From NCBI GenBank assembly GCA_964016985.1, contig OZ024821.1:18583293-18647292 (forward strand): a DNA stretch of 64,000 nucleotides, given 5' to 3'. Made by a program: the position numbers and the translations under genes. How positions within the stretch are numbered: position 1 is the first letter of the stretch; the number at the start of each line of letters is the position of its first letter. This document shows positions 10,790-21,619 of the stretch, piece after piece. The notes below the pieces were generated by a model. The model was given only the letters and a program-made list of their open reading frames with translations, searched no databases and was not told where the DNA came from. This stretch comes from Anodontia alba. Taxonomy: Eukaryota; Mollusca; Bivalvia; Lucinida; Lucinidae.

Positions 10790-11300
10790 GTGTGGGGCCT
10801 AATTGGCCGAAACTAGCCGGTCCGGCCCAGTAAAAATACAGTACTTTAGGTGTAGTCAGTTCTGTGAGTGTGTTTATTGCTCTCTTTTAGAATATATTTT
10901 TTCTTCACAAACTGGTGTAAGTATCGTGTGGCGGCCTCAAAATGTCCCCACATATATCACTATTGTGTAGTTAATATGTCTGGGCCTTACTGATCATTGA
11001 GCCCTTTCCGGGATATTTGAAAATTTATATGAGGGTCACCGATAAGGACTTATTGGCCGACAGTAGTTGTTCTGGCCTAGAAAACTGGACACGTCAGCCG
11101 TTTTCAGTTTAACTAGTGTGTTCGTTGCTCTCAAAGGTATTTCCTTTTAAAATCTATCAATATACACCACAGCTGGTGTTGGTACCTGTATCCGCCGTAC
11201 AATGCCTCTCCATTTTTCACTGTAGAGTAGAATTTCCATTCCGGGATGTTTGAAAATGCATGTGTGGGTCACTGATGAGGCCTGCCTGGCCGAATCACGG
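10790..11300 (+). repeat. two diverged tandem copies of a ~250-bp unit
   Basis: The ordered blocks ATTGGCCGA, CTGGCCTAG or CGGCCCAG, GTGTGTTYRTTGCTCTC, CACARCTGGTGT, ATTCCGGGATGTTTGAAAAT or CCGGGATATTTGAAAAT, and GGGTCACYGATRAGG appear twice, offset by about 250 bases. Divergence is substantial, so the duplication is old. No coding frame is conserved between the two copies. Confidence 0.55.
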
Positions 11301-11684
11301 TTATATCTCCTCGATTTCAAATCATGGACAGCCTGTGTCATATATATACGTCATCGAAAAGCCCATCAACGCAAATGAGAATATTTGATAGGCCATGTAT
11401 GTTTTTTTCTGTGTCTTGAACTGAATAAAATGTAGCGCCATAGAATAACTTTTTATTCCCTCTCTACACTTATCTTATGCGCAACCTATTTAGATTGTAA
11501 CTATATGCTTAGTCATAACTTTTAATTCATCGAAAACTATATTTGACGAAATTACCGTAAATACTCATTAGTTAACAATCAAGCACTGTCTTATTCTTCC
11601 GATTACAGTCGTTTACTTTGATCTAGTGTGCTCTTTATATACAAAAAATCGTCTGTTGTTGGTACTCATTTCAACAATAAGGTA

Positions 11685-12075
11685 TTGTTAAGACAACAAT
11701 AAGTTTAATAGACAACTCTCTTTATACCGACACTTGATGCAACGACAAAATTTGTTATAATGACAATTTGAAGGTCACAAAAAAACTTCGCACAAGAGGT
11801 GACAGTTAATGAGAAATTATGCAAGAATATTGTATTAAACCTTCAACCAACATATGTTTTATGTATTTGTTAGAATCGCCTCACTGATGCAATTCTAACA
11901 AATATCCAAAACCTATGTTCCATGAGGAATAATAACAAAACAAGGTCTATATTACATTTGATTCTGTCCATAAAGGATTTTTACAATAGTAAATTAATTG
12001 TAATGGGAACATCTTTGGGAACAAATGTTGCCGGTGTAACGAGGGTTCGCTGTATTAAGGAACTTGTGAAGGCAT
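11685..12075 (+). mobile_element. MITE family B, copy 1
   Basis: Begins with ACAACTCTCTTTATACCGACACTTGATG and ends near AACGAGGGTTCGCTGT. The ends are inverted relatives of each other, ACAGxxAACCCTC being typical of Tc1/mariner-like termini. The centre holds the hairpin GTTAGAATCGCCTC / AATTCTAACAAATATCC. It aligns along its length with 17,222-17,600. Confidence 0.6.
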
Positions 12076-12900
12076 TTCAAAGAGTACGAACAACACAGGT
12101 TTAAAAAGAATATTAGAACAAAAATTGTATGAGCATTATTAGATACGCTGTTCATGAAGTTCTCTGTTGATCTTTCTTAAAGTGTGCCTTTATTTGAAGG
12201 ACAAGTAATTACAGTAATCTTTGAATAAACTAAACGCACAGTGTGGTAACTAGGTGGAATACGGTATGTCGTAATTTTGTGGCAAGTATAAATATCAAAC
12301 TGATATATTCTTTTACTGTCATAAAATTCTAATGCTACTGAGAAGATTAAATTGACAGCTCCCTTGTGTGTCATAAAGTTTTTATCTAGTTTCAGTTTAA
12401 TTTGATATGATATTATAACATAGTATATGCAGTGAGATCTTAAGGATTTTGTCAATCGAAAATGCGTCTTCGAAGCATAAATAGACAGAGAAATCTGCAG
12501 TCTGATCACAGCCTTTCGTGCCCAAGTATATGAGCGAAGCTATGAATCAAAGCAGTTTGTAGATGGACAGAAAGATCTAAACCTACGACATCCTGCAAAT
12601 GCTTGAAGAAACATTACTACAAGCATTCATCTGGCTTTTAAATAACAAACGGAATTGTCAGCATTGTCATGGGAACAGTTCCTAAAGAAATTTGTCTCCA
12701 GAATTTATCTAATTAAAAACAGAACCAGTGAGCTATTAATAAAATAAGCTTTAACATTTTTAATAGATTGATATTATCGATTAACTTTTATCATTTGTCT
12801 TTAGAAGGACAATTAAATAAACTTCTGCTTTTGGTCTGATCCTAGATATTGTATGCATGTTATGTTTGTATAATCATTGTATTTACTAGAAATAAAATAT
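12076..12900. other. non-coding, nothing recognised
   Basis: AT-rich DNA with no conserved coding frame. At 12,490-12,530 there is a weak piece of the P2 short repeat (AGTCTGATCACAGCCTTTC). Confidence 0.4.
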
Positions 12901-12904
12901 ATTT

Positions 12905-13100
12905 AAACCCAATTTTACCTCCCTGGGCTAATACAGCAGACGACAAATGGATGATATGTTCTCTTTTTCCCAGATAAAAAAGGATTTGTTTGTTCATGCA
13001 AATTGTCTCCTTAGTAGATTTGCATGAAATGACAAAGCCTTTTTCTTCTTAGATACTCTTAGGAGACAAATGTCAAATCCTATTTTCCTATATAGTGAAA
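12905..13100. repeat. MITE family D palindrome
   Basis: The blocks ATGCAAATTGTCTCC and GGAGACAAATGTCAAATCC are separated by a spacer with TTTGCATGAAATGACAAA. Related blocks occur at 16,450-16,560, 16,980-17,095 and 38,150-38,330. The GACGACAAATG flank is shared with the later copies. Confidence 0.5.
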
Positions 13101-13845
13101 CATTTTTTTCAGGCTGTTGTGCCGCAAAAACATATTACCTTTCCGCTGCCAGTTAAGTTAACTATACATTTCCAGCGAGCCCGCCACAAAATACTGTGAT
13201 AAATATTCTTTGTTAACGAAATATTGAGATTTAAAGGGCGCCGCCATTCTGGTCAATGTACCACGTCACAAAATGAAGTAATCATTCCTGCGGTTGATGG
13301 ATTCAGCGTCCTTCGTCGGCCAGTGTCAGTGCGCCTGCGTAGGCCACAGTTCTTTAGGAAGCTGTATTCTCCTATCAGCATCCAAGATTTGGCGGCTAAC
13401 TTACATCTGGTTGGCTGAATTGACGGTCCTGCTGGCAGCCACCAAAACCGGTCACCCTTGTATAAAACCCCTGCGTCCCCCCCTCAGAATTCGTAGTTCT
13501 GAGATCTAGACCCGAAATCTGCACGGCATAGCTAAACTCGCTGAAAAGTTGGGAACACTCGCCAGAAACAACCTGTTATTAACTCTTAGAGTACAACTTT
13601 CTAAAACGGTTTACAGTTTGGGGTTTGAAGGCGCGATTTATTTGGTTAAGCTGTAAAGCAGCTTTGATCTTTCAAAACTTAGTTATTTCTGAGATACCCC
13701 ACGGTCTTCATAGGTCTCTTCGGACTATGAAGGCGGTTTGTGTGGTTTCAATCTAAGCCTCCTAGCGGCGAGGCGCTTCACAAGCAATTTTAGGCAGTGA
13801 AGTAAATTTACCACTGGGGTGGATGTTATTTGTAAGTCTGACGTT
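13101..13845. other. unassigned, possible element promoter region
   Basis: A GC-richer interval containing TATAAAACCCCTGCG at about 13,461 and an 8-bp hairpin AGTCCGAAG-type fold at 13,705-13,735. It could be the LTR or leader of an unidentified retroelement, or a degraded exon. No protein family was recognised. Confidence 0.25.
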
Positions 13846-14687
13846 TAGAGCATGTTGAGTCTAATGCTTTAAATAATTGGAAATTAAAGATTTTTAAGAT
13901 CATTGATGAACGTGTGTTATTTTATTCTAATAACCTTGATATTCTCCCTCCTAAGCCTAAATTATCTTTTTGATATTTGAAACAAGGTATCCAAGAATTA
14001 ATGTGTGAAGTTTTTATTATATCAATACTCTAATACAAGAACTTGGTAGTACCTAAACATATGAACGAATTTCTACTGACGAGAGATCTATTGTCAATAC
14101 CCATTCTATCGATATATCAGCTAAGTTTGCAGTGAGTATTAAAGAAAAGCAAGACAGACTTCCTACGTTATATTGGTTACCGAAACTTCATAAACGACAT
14201 TATAAAGCACGTTTCATTGCTAATTCTAGTTCATGTACAACTACTGCTTTGTCCAAACTGCTAACTTCATGCCTTACTGCTGTTAAAAACATTGGATTTG
14301 ATATTATGCAACTGTTTACGAAAGGGACGGAATTAACTATTTTTGGTCAATTAAAAATTCTAATGGTGTTCTCAATAAATTTAAATCTAAAAACTTTCAG
14401 GCTTCTAAATTGTCTACATATGATTTTTCTACACTGTATACTACGTTACCTCATCATCTTACAAAAGATAAACTTACTGATTTAATTAACCGAACATTTA
14501 TTCGGGAGAATACCCAATATTTGGCTTGCAACGAAGAATGTGTTTTTTTTTCACTTCTGATGTATACAATAATCACAATTTATGGTCGTGTCAAAAAGTC
14601 TGTGATGCCCTTGTTTATCTTTTGGATAATATTTTATTAGATTTGGAACTAAACTTTATAGGCAAACTATTGGTATTCCTCTTGTTG

Positions 14688-14719
<32 letters not shown>

Positions 14720-15410
14720 GTTATGAGAGAGATTTCATGAAGTCTCTCTCACGTGAAAATCAGGCTGACATTATTGAGGCTTTCAATTCAACTTCAAGAT
14801 ACCTTGATGATTTATTAAATATTGACAGTATTTACTTTGACCAAATGGTGGACCGGATATACCCTACAGAACTCCAATTAGATAAAGCAAATTCTTCCGA
14901 TACCGAGGCACCTTTTTTTGGATTTAAATCTATGTATATCGAATGGTACAGTTTCCACCAAAATTTATGATAAAGGGACCATTTTGATTTTGATAAAGTC
15001 AATTTCCCTTTTCTGGATGGCGATGTCCCCCGGCGTACGTCATTTGGGGTATACATATCTCAACTTATTAGATTCGCCAGAGCTTCTTCAAATCTTAATG
15101 ACTTTAACTACCGTAATAAAGCCCTTACTGCCAAACTTCTTAGGCAGGGCTATCGTTATTTTAAACTTCGTAAGGCGTTTTCGAAATTTTATCGCAGACA
15201 CGTACAGTGCCTTGTTAGAAAAATATAGCGTCAGTCTGAAAACACTTCTGCAACAAGGTATATCGGAACCCGAATTTTACGGTGACTTAGTGTACAGATT
15301 TAGAAAAATTGTAGGTAAATCTAACGTTTCGGAGCAATTCAGAAAACTTATTAACCGTTATAAAAGAATTGGCTATAGCCTGGATATTATGCGGCAGACT
15401 GCATAAAAGG
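13846..15410 (+). pseudogene. N1 Naiad-type element copy 3, RT part (broken)
   Basis: Plus-strand N1 copy, 5'-truncated in the linker. Frames give ALNNWKLKIFKIIDERVLF, SIKEKQDRLPTLYWLPKLH, YKARFIANSSSCTTT, STYDFSTLYTTLPHHL, CNEECVFF, SRYLDDLLNIDS, FARASSNLNDFNYRNKALT and LLQQGISEPEFYGDLVYRF to MRQTA. The YLDD catalytic motif is intact here, but the PMGTNCA codons are deleted and a run of about 30 Ts replaces part of ADLF at 14,690-14,719. A segment containing APADKAANNVVVV is also lost near 13,998. The UGA at 14,006-14,008 matches the one at 4,019-4,021 in copy 1. Confidence 0.85.
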
Positions 15411-15655
15411 TAAGAGAAAAGTCCATTCTATGAGGCGATTTGTGGTATGTCTTACCATGTGTCATTTTGTTTTTGTGTTTTTCAGTCCTTTTAGTATTGC
15501 GATTCCCTCGCTTGGGGAAGAGAGAGCTAATCTTAGTGCTTTCGTAGTTTGTTCGATTTGTGCTTGTTTGGATTTGTCGGTTTCCTCTTCCTCTTGGTGT
15601 CTGGGAAGGGCTGCGGTTTGTGATTGTGGCACTCCCTGGACTTTTCTTTGTACGG
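15411..15655 (+). mobile_element. N1 3' tail with inverted terminal snippet
   Basis: Directly after MRQTA lies GTAAGAGAAAAGTCCA, an inverted copy of the N1 terminus. It is followed in direct orientation by the tail from TATGAGGCGATTTGTGGTA to CTGGACTTTTCTTTG. The result is a small foldback at the 3' end of copy 3, formed by complex self-insertion. Confidence 0.7.
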
Positions 15656-16440
15656 GTTTCGTGGTTCGATAGGCGTAAAATTGTATACGTTCACTCCACC
15701 GTAAGCAGCTTCCTTGCCCATCTATTGCGGTGGATCCAGGTTGCCTTAGATTCGAACCAAAGAATTCGCACTGTGTGTCAAAGATGCTTAGTTCTTTATT
15801 GAGTGTGTATAGATGGCCAGATTTACACTGTAAGAAGTGCAGGCAGCGCCACAATTCGAGTCCTGAACACCCTATTACCGTTACCGTGTTCCTTGTTGTA
15901 CTCCCAGCCTTACTGCCCCTGTCCCCCTCCCCCATTAGCAAAATGACTCTAACTGATGCAGACACGAGCATGCCATTCCCTTACACAATATAAAGTTAAG
16001 GTGCGAAGTAGCACAGTATTAATAATTAAGGTGCGCAGCAGCGCAGTATCTGTAAACTGTGTCTTAGTTTTTACGCGTAGGCTTGATCCTCCTACGTTGA
16101 GAATCTACTAAATATACTAGGGTTTGCTGTAACCTTATTTACAGAGTATAGTTGACTAGTGTTTCTGATGTCAACATTACGCTACCAATTTAAATTTCTC
16201 CTCCTCCTCATCATCTTCATTATACACATCATCATCATCATCATCATTCATGTTTTATTTATCATTCACGATACCAATGCTTTTTGTAAATGCATCAGTT
16301 TAACAAGGGATAAAATATAAAGAGCATATAACTCTTTCTTGTATTTTCTATTTCCGTTATTGACCTGTTAGGTTGTCCCTCGTGTGACAGAAAGTCACGT
16401 TTAAAGTCAAAGAGCTATGAATCTACGGAATGGAACATAG
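15656..16440. other. non-coding with small tandem and ATC microsatellite
   Basis: No gene was recognised. At 15,994-16,050 the unit TTAAGGTGCGMAGYAGCRCAGTA occurs twice. At 16,200-16,252 there are CTC and ATC triplet runs. Confidence 0.5.
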
Positions 16441-16563
16441 GGCATAAAACCGGGGACGTTACAATACCCTTAGGAGGCAATTTGTATAAAATGTCTAAAC
16501 CTATTTTTCTGTATGACCTTATGAGACAATTTGCATAAAAATGTAAATTCCATTTTCCTATAC

Positions 16564-16842
16564 CATAACGAAAACATGCCTATATAATTTTGACCCCCTC
16601 AAACCCCACTTTTATAAAGTAAAACTGGGGTTTACAGGGGTATTCATTATTTTTCTTATTTCTGCTCAAAAGATTAGATTGTGGGTACTCGTTAGAACCG
16701 CCTCGTCAAGGCGGTTCTAACGCGTACCCGCAATCTATGTTTTCAGCAGAAATATGAAAATATCAGATTTTTTTTATCTGAAAATTTCATTTTTCTGGTG
16801 GTAAAAGTTTAAGTATATTTGAATAGGCATGTTTTCATCATG
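16564..16842 (-). mobile_element. MITE family A, copy 1
   Basis: TIRs CATAACGAAAACATGCC and GGCATGTTTTCATCATG. A central palindrome carries GTTAGAACCGCCTCG and its complement. Flanking TAC on both sides is a candidate target duplication. A family D fragment lies just upstream at 16,450-16,560. Confidence 0.8.
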
Positions 16843-16939
16843 TACCCTTAAGTGACAATCTGCATGAATGAGCAAGCATATTTTAGGAAAACAAATGCAC
16901 GCCTTATTCTCACACAACATATGGTCAAATTTAACCTGT

Positions 16940-17110
16940 AGCATAAAATGTTAAACCTTTACCACTCTGGACAAATTCAGCAAACGACAATTTGATGATA
17001 TATTTTCTTATTTTTCCTAGAAAATAGACTTTGGCAGTTCATTTAAATTGTCTCTACTGGAAACAGTTTGAATGAAGTGTCAAATAAAAGTCTAAAAGGT
17101 TGCCTTTGGT
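16940..17110. repeat. MITE family D fragment
   Basis: Contains GCAAACGACAATTTGATG, AAAATAGACTTTGGCAGTTC and TTTAAATTGTCTC, with inverted partners downstream. It is related to 12,905-13,100 and 38,120-38,330. Confidence 0.45.
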
Positions 17111-17221
17111 AAAAAAAGAACATATTAGAGGAACGAAAACCAGACTTTGTGTTATTCATATACAGCTATGCAGTTTGCGAGCTTGCATCGGCTTAAGTGT
17201 CATCGATTTTCAAAGTAGTCA

Positions 17222-17600
17222 GTCCACTTCATACCGACACTCGATACAACGACGAAATTCGTTGTAATGACAATTTGAATGTCACGTAACCTTCGCTCAA
17301 TAGATGACAGTTAATGAGACGTTATGCAAGAATATTGCATTATAAAACAAACAACATCAACATATGTTATAAAAAAAAGCACATATGTTTTGGATATTTG
17401 TTAGAATCGCCTCACTGAGGCGATTCTAACAAATATCCAAAACATGTATTCTATGAGGAAATAAGAATAAACAAGGTCTTTCTTACATATCAGTCTATCC
17501 ATTAAGGATTCTTCATAACAGCAAATTCAATTTAATGGCAACATCTTTACGAACAAATGCAGTCGTTGTAATGAGGGTTTCTGTAACCAGAATGGACTCA
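17222..17600 (+). mobile_element. MITE family B, copy 2
   Basis: Aligns with 11,685-12,075 through TACCGACACTCGATACAACG, GACAGTTAATGAGACG and the hairpin GTTAGAATCGCCTCACTGAGGC. The hairpin is perfect here, with both arms ending in ATATCCAAAAC or its complement. It ends at GTAATGAGGGTTTCTGTA. Confidence 0.65.
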
Positions 17601-18480
17601 ATTATCCAAAAAGGAAATAAAAGTACAATCTGCACTACTGTGAAGTACGGGGAGACGTTAAACGGCCGCCACTTAACACCAGCTGCAGTAAAGTGAAACA
17701 GATATCTAATTAAATGTTGCCATTGTTAACAAAGAAACCAATTTATAGAACAAAAAAAAAAAAAGAAAAAAGGAAAATATTTCAAAATGTCGTCTGCTGA
17801 AAATTTTATCCAGAATTCTTAGCATTAATTCCAGGTCATCTGGGACCACGTTTGATCTACGTGGTTTACGAATGACTTCGGTTACTACATGTTTATTCCT
17901 GACCCAGATCATAGGTTCTGGTTTTACAAGCGGCACTACAGCAAACACTACAATAATCCCTATGTTTGTTTTTAAAGGTGATAAAAATTTTCGCTCTTAT
18001 TGGCGATATATGTATGTGACATTTATCATTCCGTAAAAGCATCAAATTTAATCGTACCTTGAAAAGTCATTAATTGTTACATGTATTTTTTATTGTTTGT
18101 TTTAATTTCTTATTTGGTTTGATTGCTTATACGTATATTGTCTGAGCCAATGTGGCAAATTGCTATTATTTTTTATCAGTTTGTCAAAGATAATAATGAT
18201 TGTTCACAATTATTTTCTATTTCGGAAAATTGCTTTTTGCTTTAATGTATCAGTTACATGTTAGTCCGGGTCCTACAGGCTGGTGGACAGCGGGGAATTA
18301 ATCTATTCAAAGCTTCGGTAAAAGCCCTGTATTGCTGCGACAAATTTTTAGTGAAATCCGCTACCATACCACGCTTCTTTAACACCCGTGGCGCTGAGAA
18401 CAACAAATGTCTTGGACCAATGGATAAACTTTCTTCCCTTATGCCATGAAATATAGCTTGAATTGACTGCCCCTGTGGTG
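17601..18480. other. non-coding, nothing recognised
   Basis: AT-rich, with short open frames that have no conserved features. It lies upstream of the secreted Ly6-type gene and could hold untranslated exons, but none can be supported. Confidence 0.4.
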
Positions 18481-18499
18481 TCAAAGAGGATGTTTCTCT

Positions 18500-18502
<3 letters not shown>

Positions 18503-18545
<43 letters not shown>
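18503..18545. repeat. (GA)n microsatellite
   Basis: About 21 uninterrupted GA dinucleotides. Confidence 0.95.
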
Positions 18546-18549
<4 letters not shown>

Positions 18550-18627
18550 CTGTAATTGATGTGTCTAAAATTTGCCGCATGAGTATCATCTAGTGCAGAC
18601 CCTGAGTATGATGCGGCATCTAATCCT

Positions 18628-18870
18628 GGGCCCAGTTGTTCAAAGCGTCGTTAGCTTAACGAGCTCGTTAAGGGTCATTTCGTTAACTGTTTTAGCAGAT
18701 CCAATATGCAATATTCTTATATTGTTTGCTGAAAAAAATGTGAGTAGCTTTTACTGCAAAAGCAACTCACATTTTTTCAGCAAAAAATTTCAGCATATTT
18801 GCGTATCACTCGATGTAAATTTTAACGAATCGTTAACTAACGACATCGTTAGCTTTGAACAACTGGGCCC
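18628..18870 (+). mobile_element. MITE family G, copy 1
   Basis: Starts GGGCCCAGTTGTTCAAAGC and ends GCTTTGAACAACTGGGCCC. The outer arms contain inverted TTAACGA/TCGTTAA blocks and the centre is the hairpin GAAAAAAATGTGAGTAGCTTTT / AAAAGCAACTCACATTTTTTC. Confidence 0.88.
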
Positions 18871-19295
18871 TGGTCAATACTGGTTGCTCAAGCCTAACTG
18901 GCCGATTAATTACTGTCGTTTCAACATAACTCTCAAAAAGAAATTGTTTTTGTTTGTTTGTTTTTTTTTGGTTGTTTTTTTTTTGTTTATGTAAGATTTT
19001 TGTTTTTCTTTGACATTTCTAGGCTGATTTTTTTTAATAATGATGTTTTATGCAAATATTATGATATTAAAACTTGTAGAAGATGTTGAAACCTGCCTCC
19101 AATTTACTTGCCCTACCGATATCAGCATAATTTGCAGCCATTTCCACCAGAGAGGAATGCGAAAATATAAATCTGAAAAACAACAATGACTAGATTAAAA
19201 CGTTTTGCGTTCAGGTTGCAACGAAAAAATGTTTTGCATTAACTCATGACAAGCAGTGTCGGAGTGGTGGTGGTCCGACTGAACCCCAGGAACCC

Positions 19296-19579
19296 CATCA
19301 AGAAAACATGCCTATATAATTTTGACCCCCACCCCCTCAAACCCCACCTTTATATAGTAAAACTGGAGTTTACAGGGGTATTCATTATTGTTTCTTATTT
19401 CTGCTCAAAATCATAGATTATGGGTACTCGTTAGAACCGCCTCGCCGAGGCGGTTCTAACGAGTAACCATAATCTATGTTTTGAGCAGAAATATGAAAAA
19501 TATCAGACTTTTTATCTGAAAACTTACAGTTTTGGGGGTGAAATTTTCAATATATTTGAATAGGTATGTTTTCGTAATG
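19296..19579 (-). mobile_element. MITE family A, copy 2
   Basis: AAGAAAACATGCCTATATAA at the left and TAGGTATGTTTTCGTAATG at the right. The central hairpin GTTAGAACCGCCTCGCCGAG is intact. Confidence 0.8.
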
Positions 19580-20500
19580 GCCAGGCCAACAAACAACTTT
19601 TTGAGTACGGTAACTACGGTACCCGTCAGTCAGAGACACTGGTGAAATAAGAATTCAGTGTCAACGAGACGTCCTGCCCACCAGTTCATTCACTACAAAG
19701 TAACAGAAGTTCTGTTTACACAACTATTAATTATGATTTCCTTGACAAATGCCGCTGTACCCAGATTATATATTTGCTTTTATATTTGAAACTTGTCACT
19801 AGAAAAGGACGTTTAGGGTTGGCAAACAGCAGCAATCTACATAAACCTGCTCATCCTAGTGATCGCCTCAGTGGCTTCGCGGTCGACAAATAAAAACCAA
19901 CGATTGCTATAGGGTGATCCTAAGTACCGCAAAGACCAATCAAGTTGACTGAAACCTTGACTTGTCTTTTGTTTTTTTTGCCAATAGTGTTTCGACTATT
20001 TCTCATGGAATGCCTACGTTTCATGTTTAATTATTGCGATAACAGTTAACACCCACATCATCACTTTTAAAATTCTTCTAGCGATACGGGACCGTATCAT
20101 TGCGCATCCCCGTACTTTTAAATGAGCCCACCAAGCGAAAATATACCTTCGGGTCACATATGCGGACAGCGATAACCCAGTTCAGAGTGCGCGAATGCAG
20201 TCTGATCAGGGCCTTCGTTGTCCGTAAATGCAATTACTGGATACAATAAAAATGTTTCAATGGAGAGAAAATACCCGGACGAGACTTGTAAAATTGCACA
20301 TTTTGCGCATGTTCGAATGCAGTTTTCGTTTGACGCGGCCCGAAAATTATAAGCATAGTGTTACTAGAGACGCACATTAGAAAGTGCCGATCGTCCTGAT
20401 CTGTAGGTGGGCGTATTTGGGTCCTACATTGAACTAAGGCATTAAAACTTTTTTCTTTGAACTTTTTCGTCATTTCGCACTTGTTAGTCCAGATTGTGAG
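19580..20500. other. region upstream of the Ly6-type gene, with a P2 short repeat
   Basis: At 20,161-20,222 a P2 repeat (GCGGACAGCGATAACC ... GGGCCTTCGTTGTCCG) is present. The last 100 bases before the ATG at 20,501 hold a TTAAAA at about 20,443 and a plausible 5' untranslated region. No promoter can be asserted. Confidence 0.35.
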
Positions 20501-20552
20501 ATGGCGAATCCAGAGAAAGTTGTCCGGATAGCTTCTTTACTCATAATAACAG
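20501..20552 (+). CDS. secreted Ly6/uPAR-type protein with PGGK tail: exon 1 (signal peptide)
   Basis: Six exons on the plus strand (20,501-20,552; 30,158-30,273; 34,824-34,895; 40,526-40,679; 43,905-44,780; 46,365-46,435) have consensus AG/GT borders and compatible phases. They join to 1,341 bases, that is 446 residues plus stop. Exon 1 encodes M-A-N-P-E-K-V-V-R-I-A-S-L-L-I-I-T and ends in phase 1 at G|GTAATG. With exon 2 it yields a basic start, the hydrophobic core IASLLIITVSYSLGA and a likely cleavage site after G23 or A24. The mature protein is predicted secreted. The gene was assembled by eye from splice phase, cysteine pattern and order; no transcript evidence is available. Intron 1 is 9.6 kb and full of repeats. 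An alternative upstream start cannot be excluded. Confidence 0.72.
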
Positions 20553-20640
20553 GTAATGTGTCTTGAATGTTTCTCCGAGTTTCACATTTCTCCCTCGAAA
20601 CATAATGTGCTCAAAGTTTATGAAATCTAGTTCTGATATG

Positions 20641-20875
20641 AGTTTTTTTTTTGTTTTTTTTTTTTTTGTTTTTTGTTTGTTTGTTTGTTTGTTTGTTTTG
20701 TTTTGTTGTTTTGTTTTGATTTGTTTAGCTGTTTGTTTTTTTTTTGTTTGTTTTTTGGGGTTTTTTTTGTTTGTTTTTTTATTGTTTGTTTCTTTGTTGT
20801 TTGTTTTTCATGTTTTTCTGTCTTGTGTTGTTATTGTTTTCTTTTTCTTTTTTGTTGTTGTTGTTGTTGTTTGTT

Positions 20876-20939
<64 letters not shown>

Positions 20940-20940
20940 C
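20641..20940 (+). repeat. T/G-only tract and (GT)n microsatellite in intron 1
   Basis: Starting 88 bases after the exon 1 donor, about 300 bases of plus strand consist almost wholly of T and G, as T-runs and GTTT steps. It ends in about 29 GT dinucleotides at 20,881-20,939. Long apparent open frames here reflect composition only. Confidence 0.95.
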
Positions 20941-20944
20941 AATA

Positions 20945-21470
20945 TATCGTAGGAATGAGCCCTTACATGTATAATTTTAGTACGAAATGTCCAAAAGGCT
21001 TGTCCGTCCTTCCGTCTGTTCGTCCGTCTGTACGTCACGCTTTTGAGACCTGTCATATCTTTTGGAACCATGTACATACATGCCTTGCCTATGAAAAATA
21101 AGCCGACCTGTATTTTTTTTCATTATTTGTCAGATTCTTCTTAATGGAGTTAGGCCTCTTTTCAGATATAGGCATTTTCGCAAGTAAAAATCTTGTAATC
21201 GCAATATCTAAAGACCCACTTGAGTTGGGCTCATGAAAGTTTTCAGTCAGCTTGGAACCAGTGTGAAGATAATCTGATTAAATTTTGGTGAAATTTTGTA
21301 AATATTTGACCAATTTTTTCCCCTTTTCAGACTTAGGCAATTTAATTTCTAAGGAATTTTTGTAAGCCAAATAACTCAAGAACCTCGAGAGCTGGGTTTA
21401 TGAAATTTTGCAGGATATCAGGGATCATCGTGTCTCTTGTAATTTTAGTATGAAATGCCCAAAAGGCTTG
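20945..21470. repeat. dispersed repeat with terminal duplication
   Basis: The block TAATTTTAGTAYGAAATGYC followed by CAAAAGGCTTG occurs at 20,970 and again at 21,440. Between them is sequence with AACTCAAGAACCTCGAGAGC, resembling degenerate repeats common in mollusc introns. It is non-coding. Confidence 0.45.
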
Positions 21471-21482
21471 ACGCGGCCCGAT

Positions 21483-21616
21483 GCGGTTCTAACGAGTACC
21501 CACAATCTATGTTTTTAAGCAGAAATGAGAAAAATAATGTAAACCCCTGTAAACAGTTTTACTATATAAAAGTGGGGTTTAAGGGGGTAAACATTATATT
21601 GACATTTTTCGTAATG
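21483..21616 (+). mobile_element. MITE family A, half copy
   Basis: Begins inside the central palindrome (GCGGTTCTAACGAGTACCC) and runs to the right terminus GACATTTTTCGTAATG. The left half is missing. Confidence 0.7.
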
Positions 21617-21619
21617 CGT

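Noticed and set aside
13956..13960. TGA in N1 copy 3 as selenocysteine
   Set aside because: Copy 1 has TTTTCGATAT where copy 3 has TTTTTGATAT, so this one is a CGA-to-TGA transition.
20563..21101. Several overlapping Phe/Cys/Val-rich open frames up to 142 codons
   Set aside because: They translate the T/G-only tract and GT microsatellite; every frame stays open because stop codons need A.
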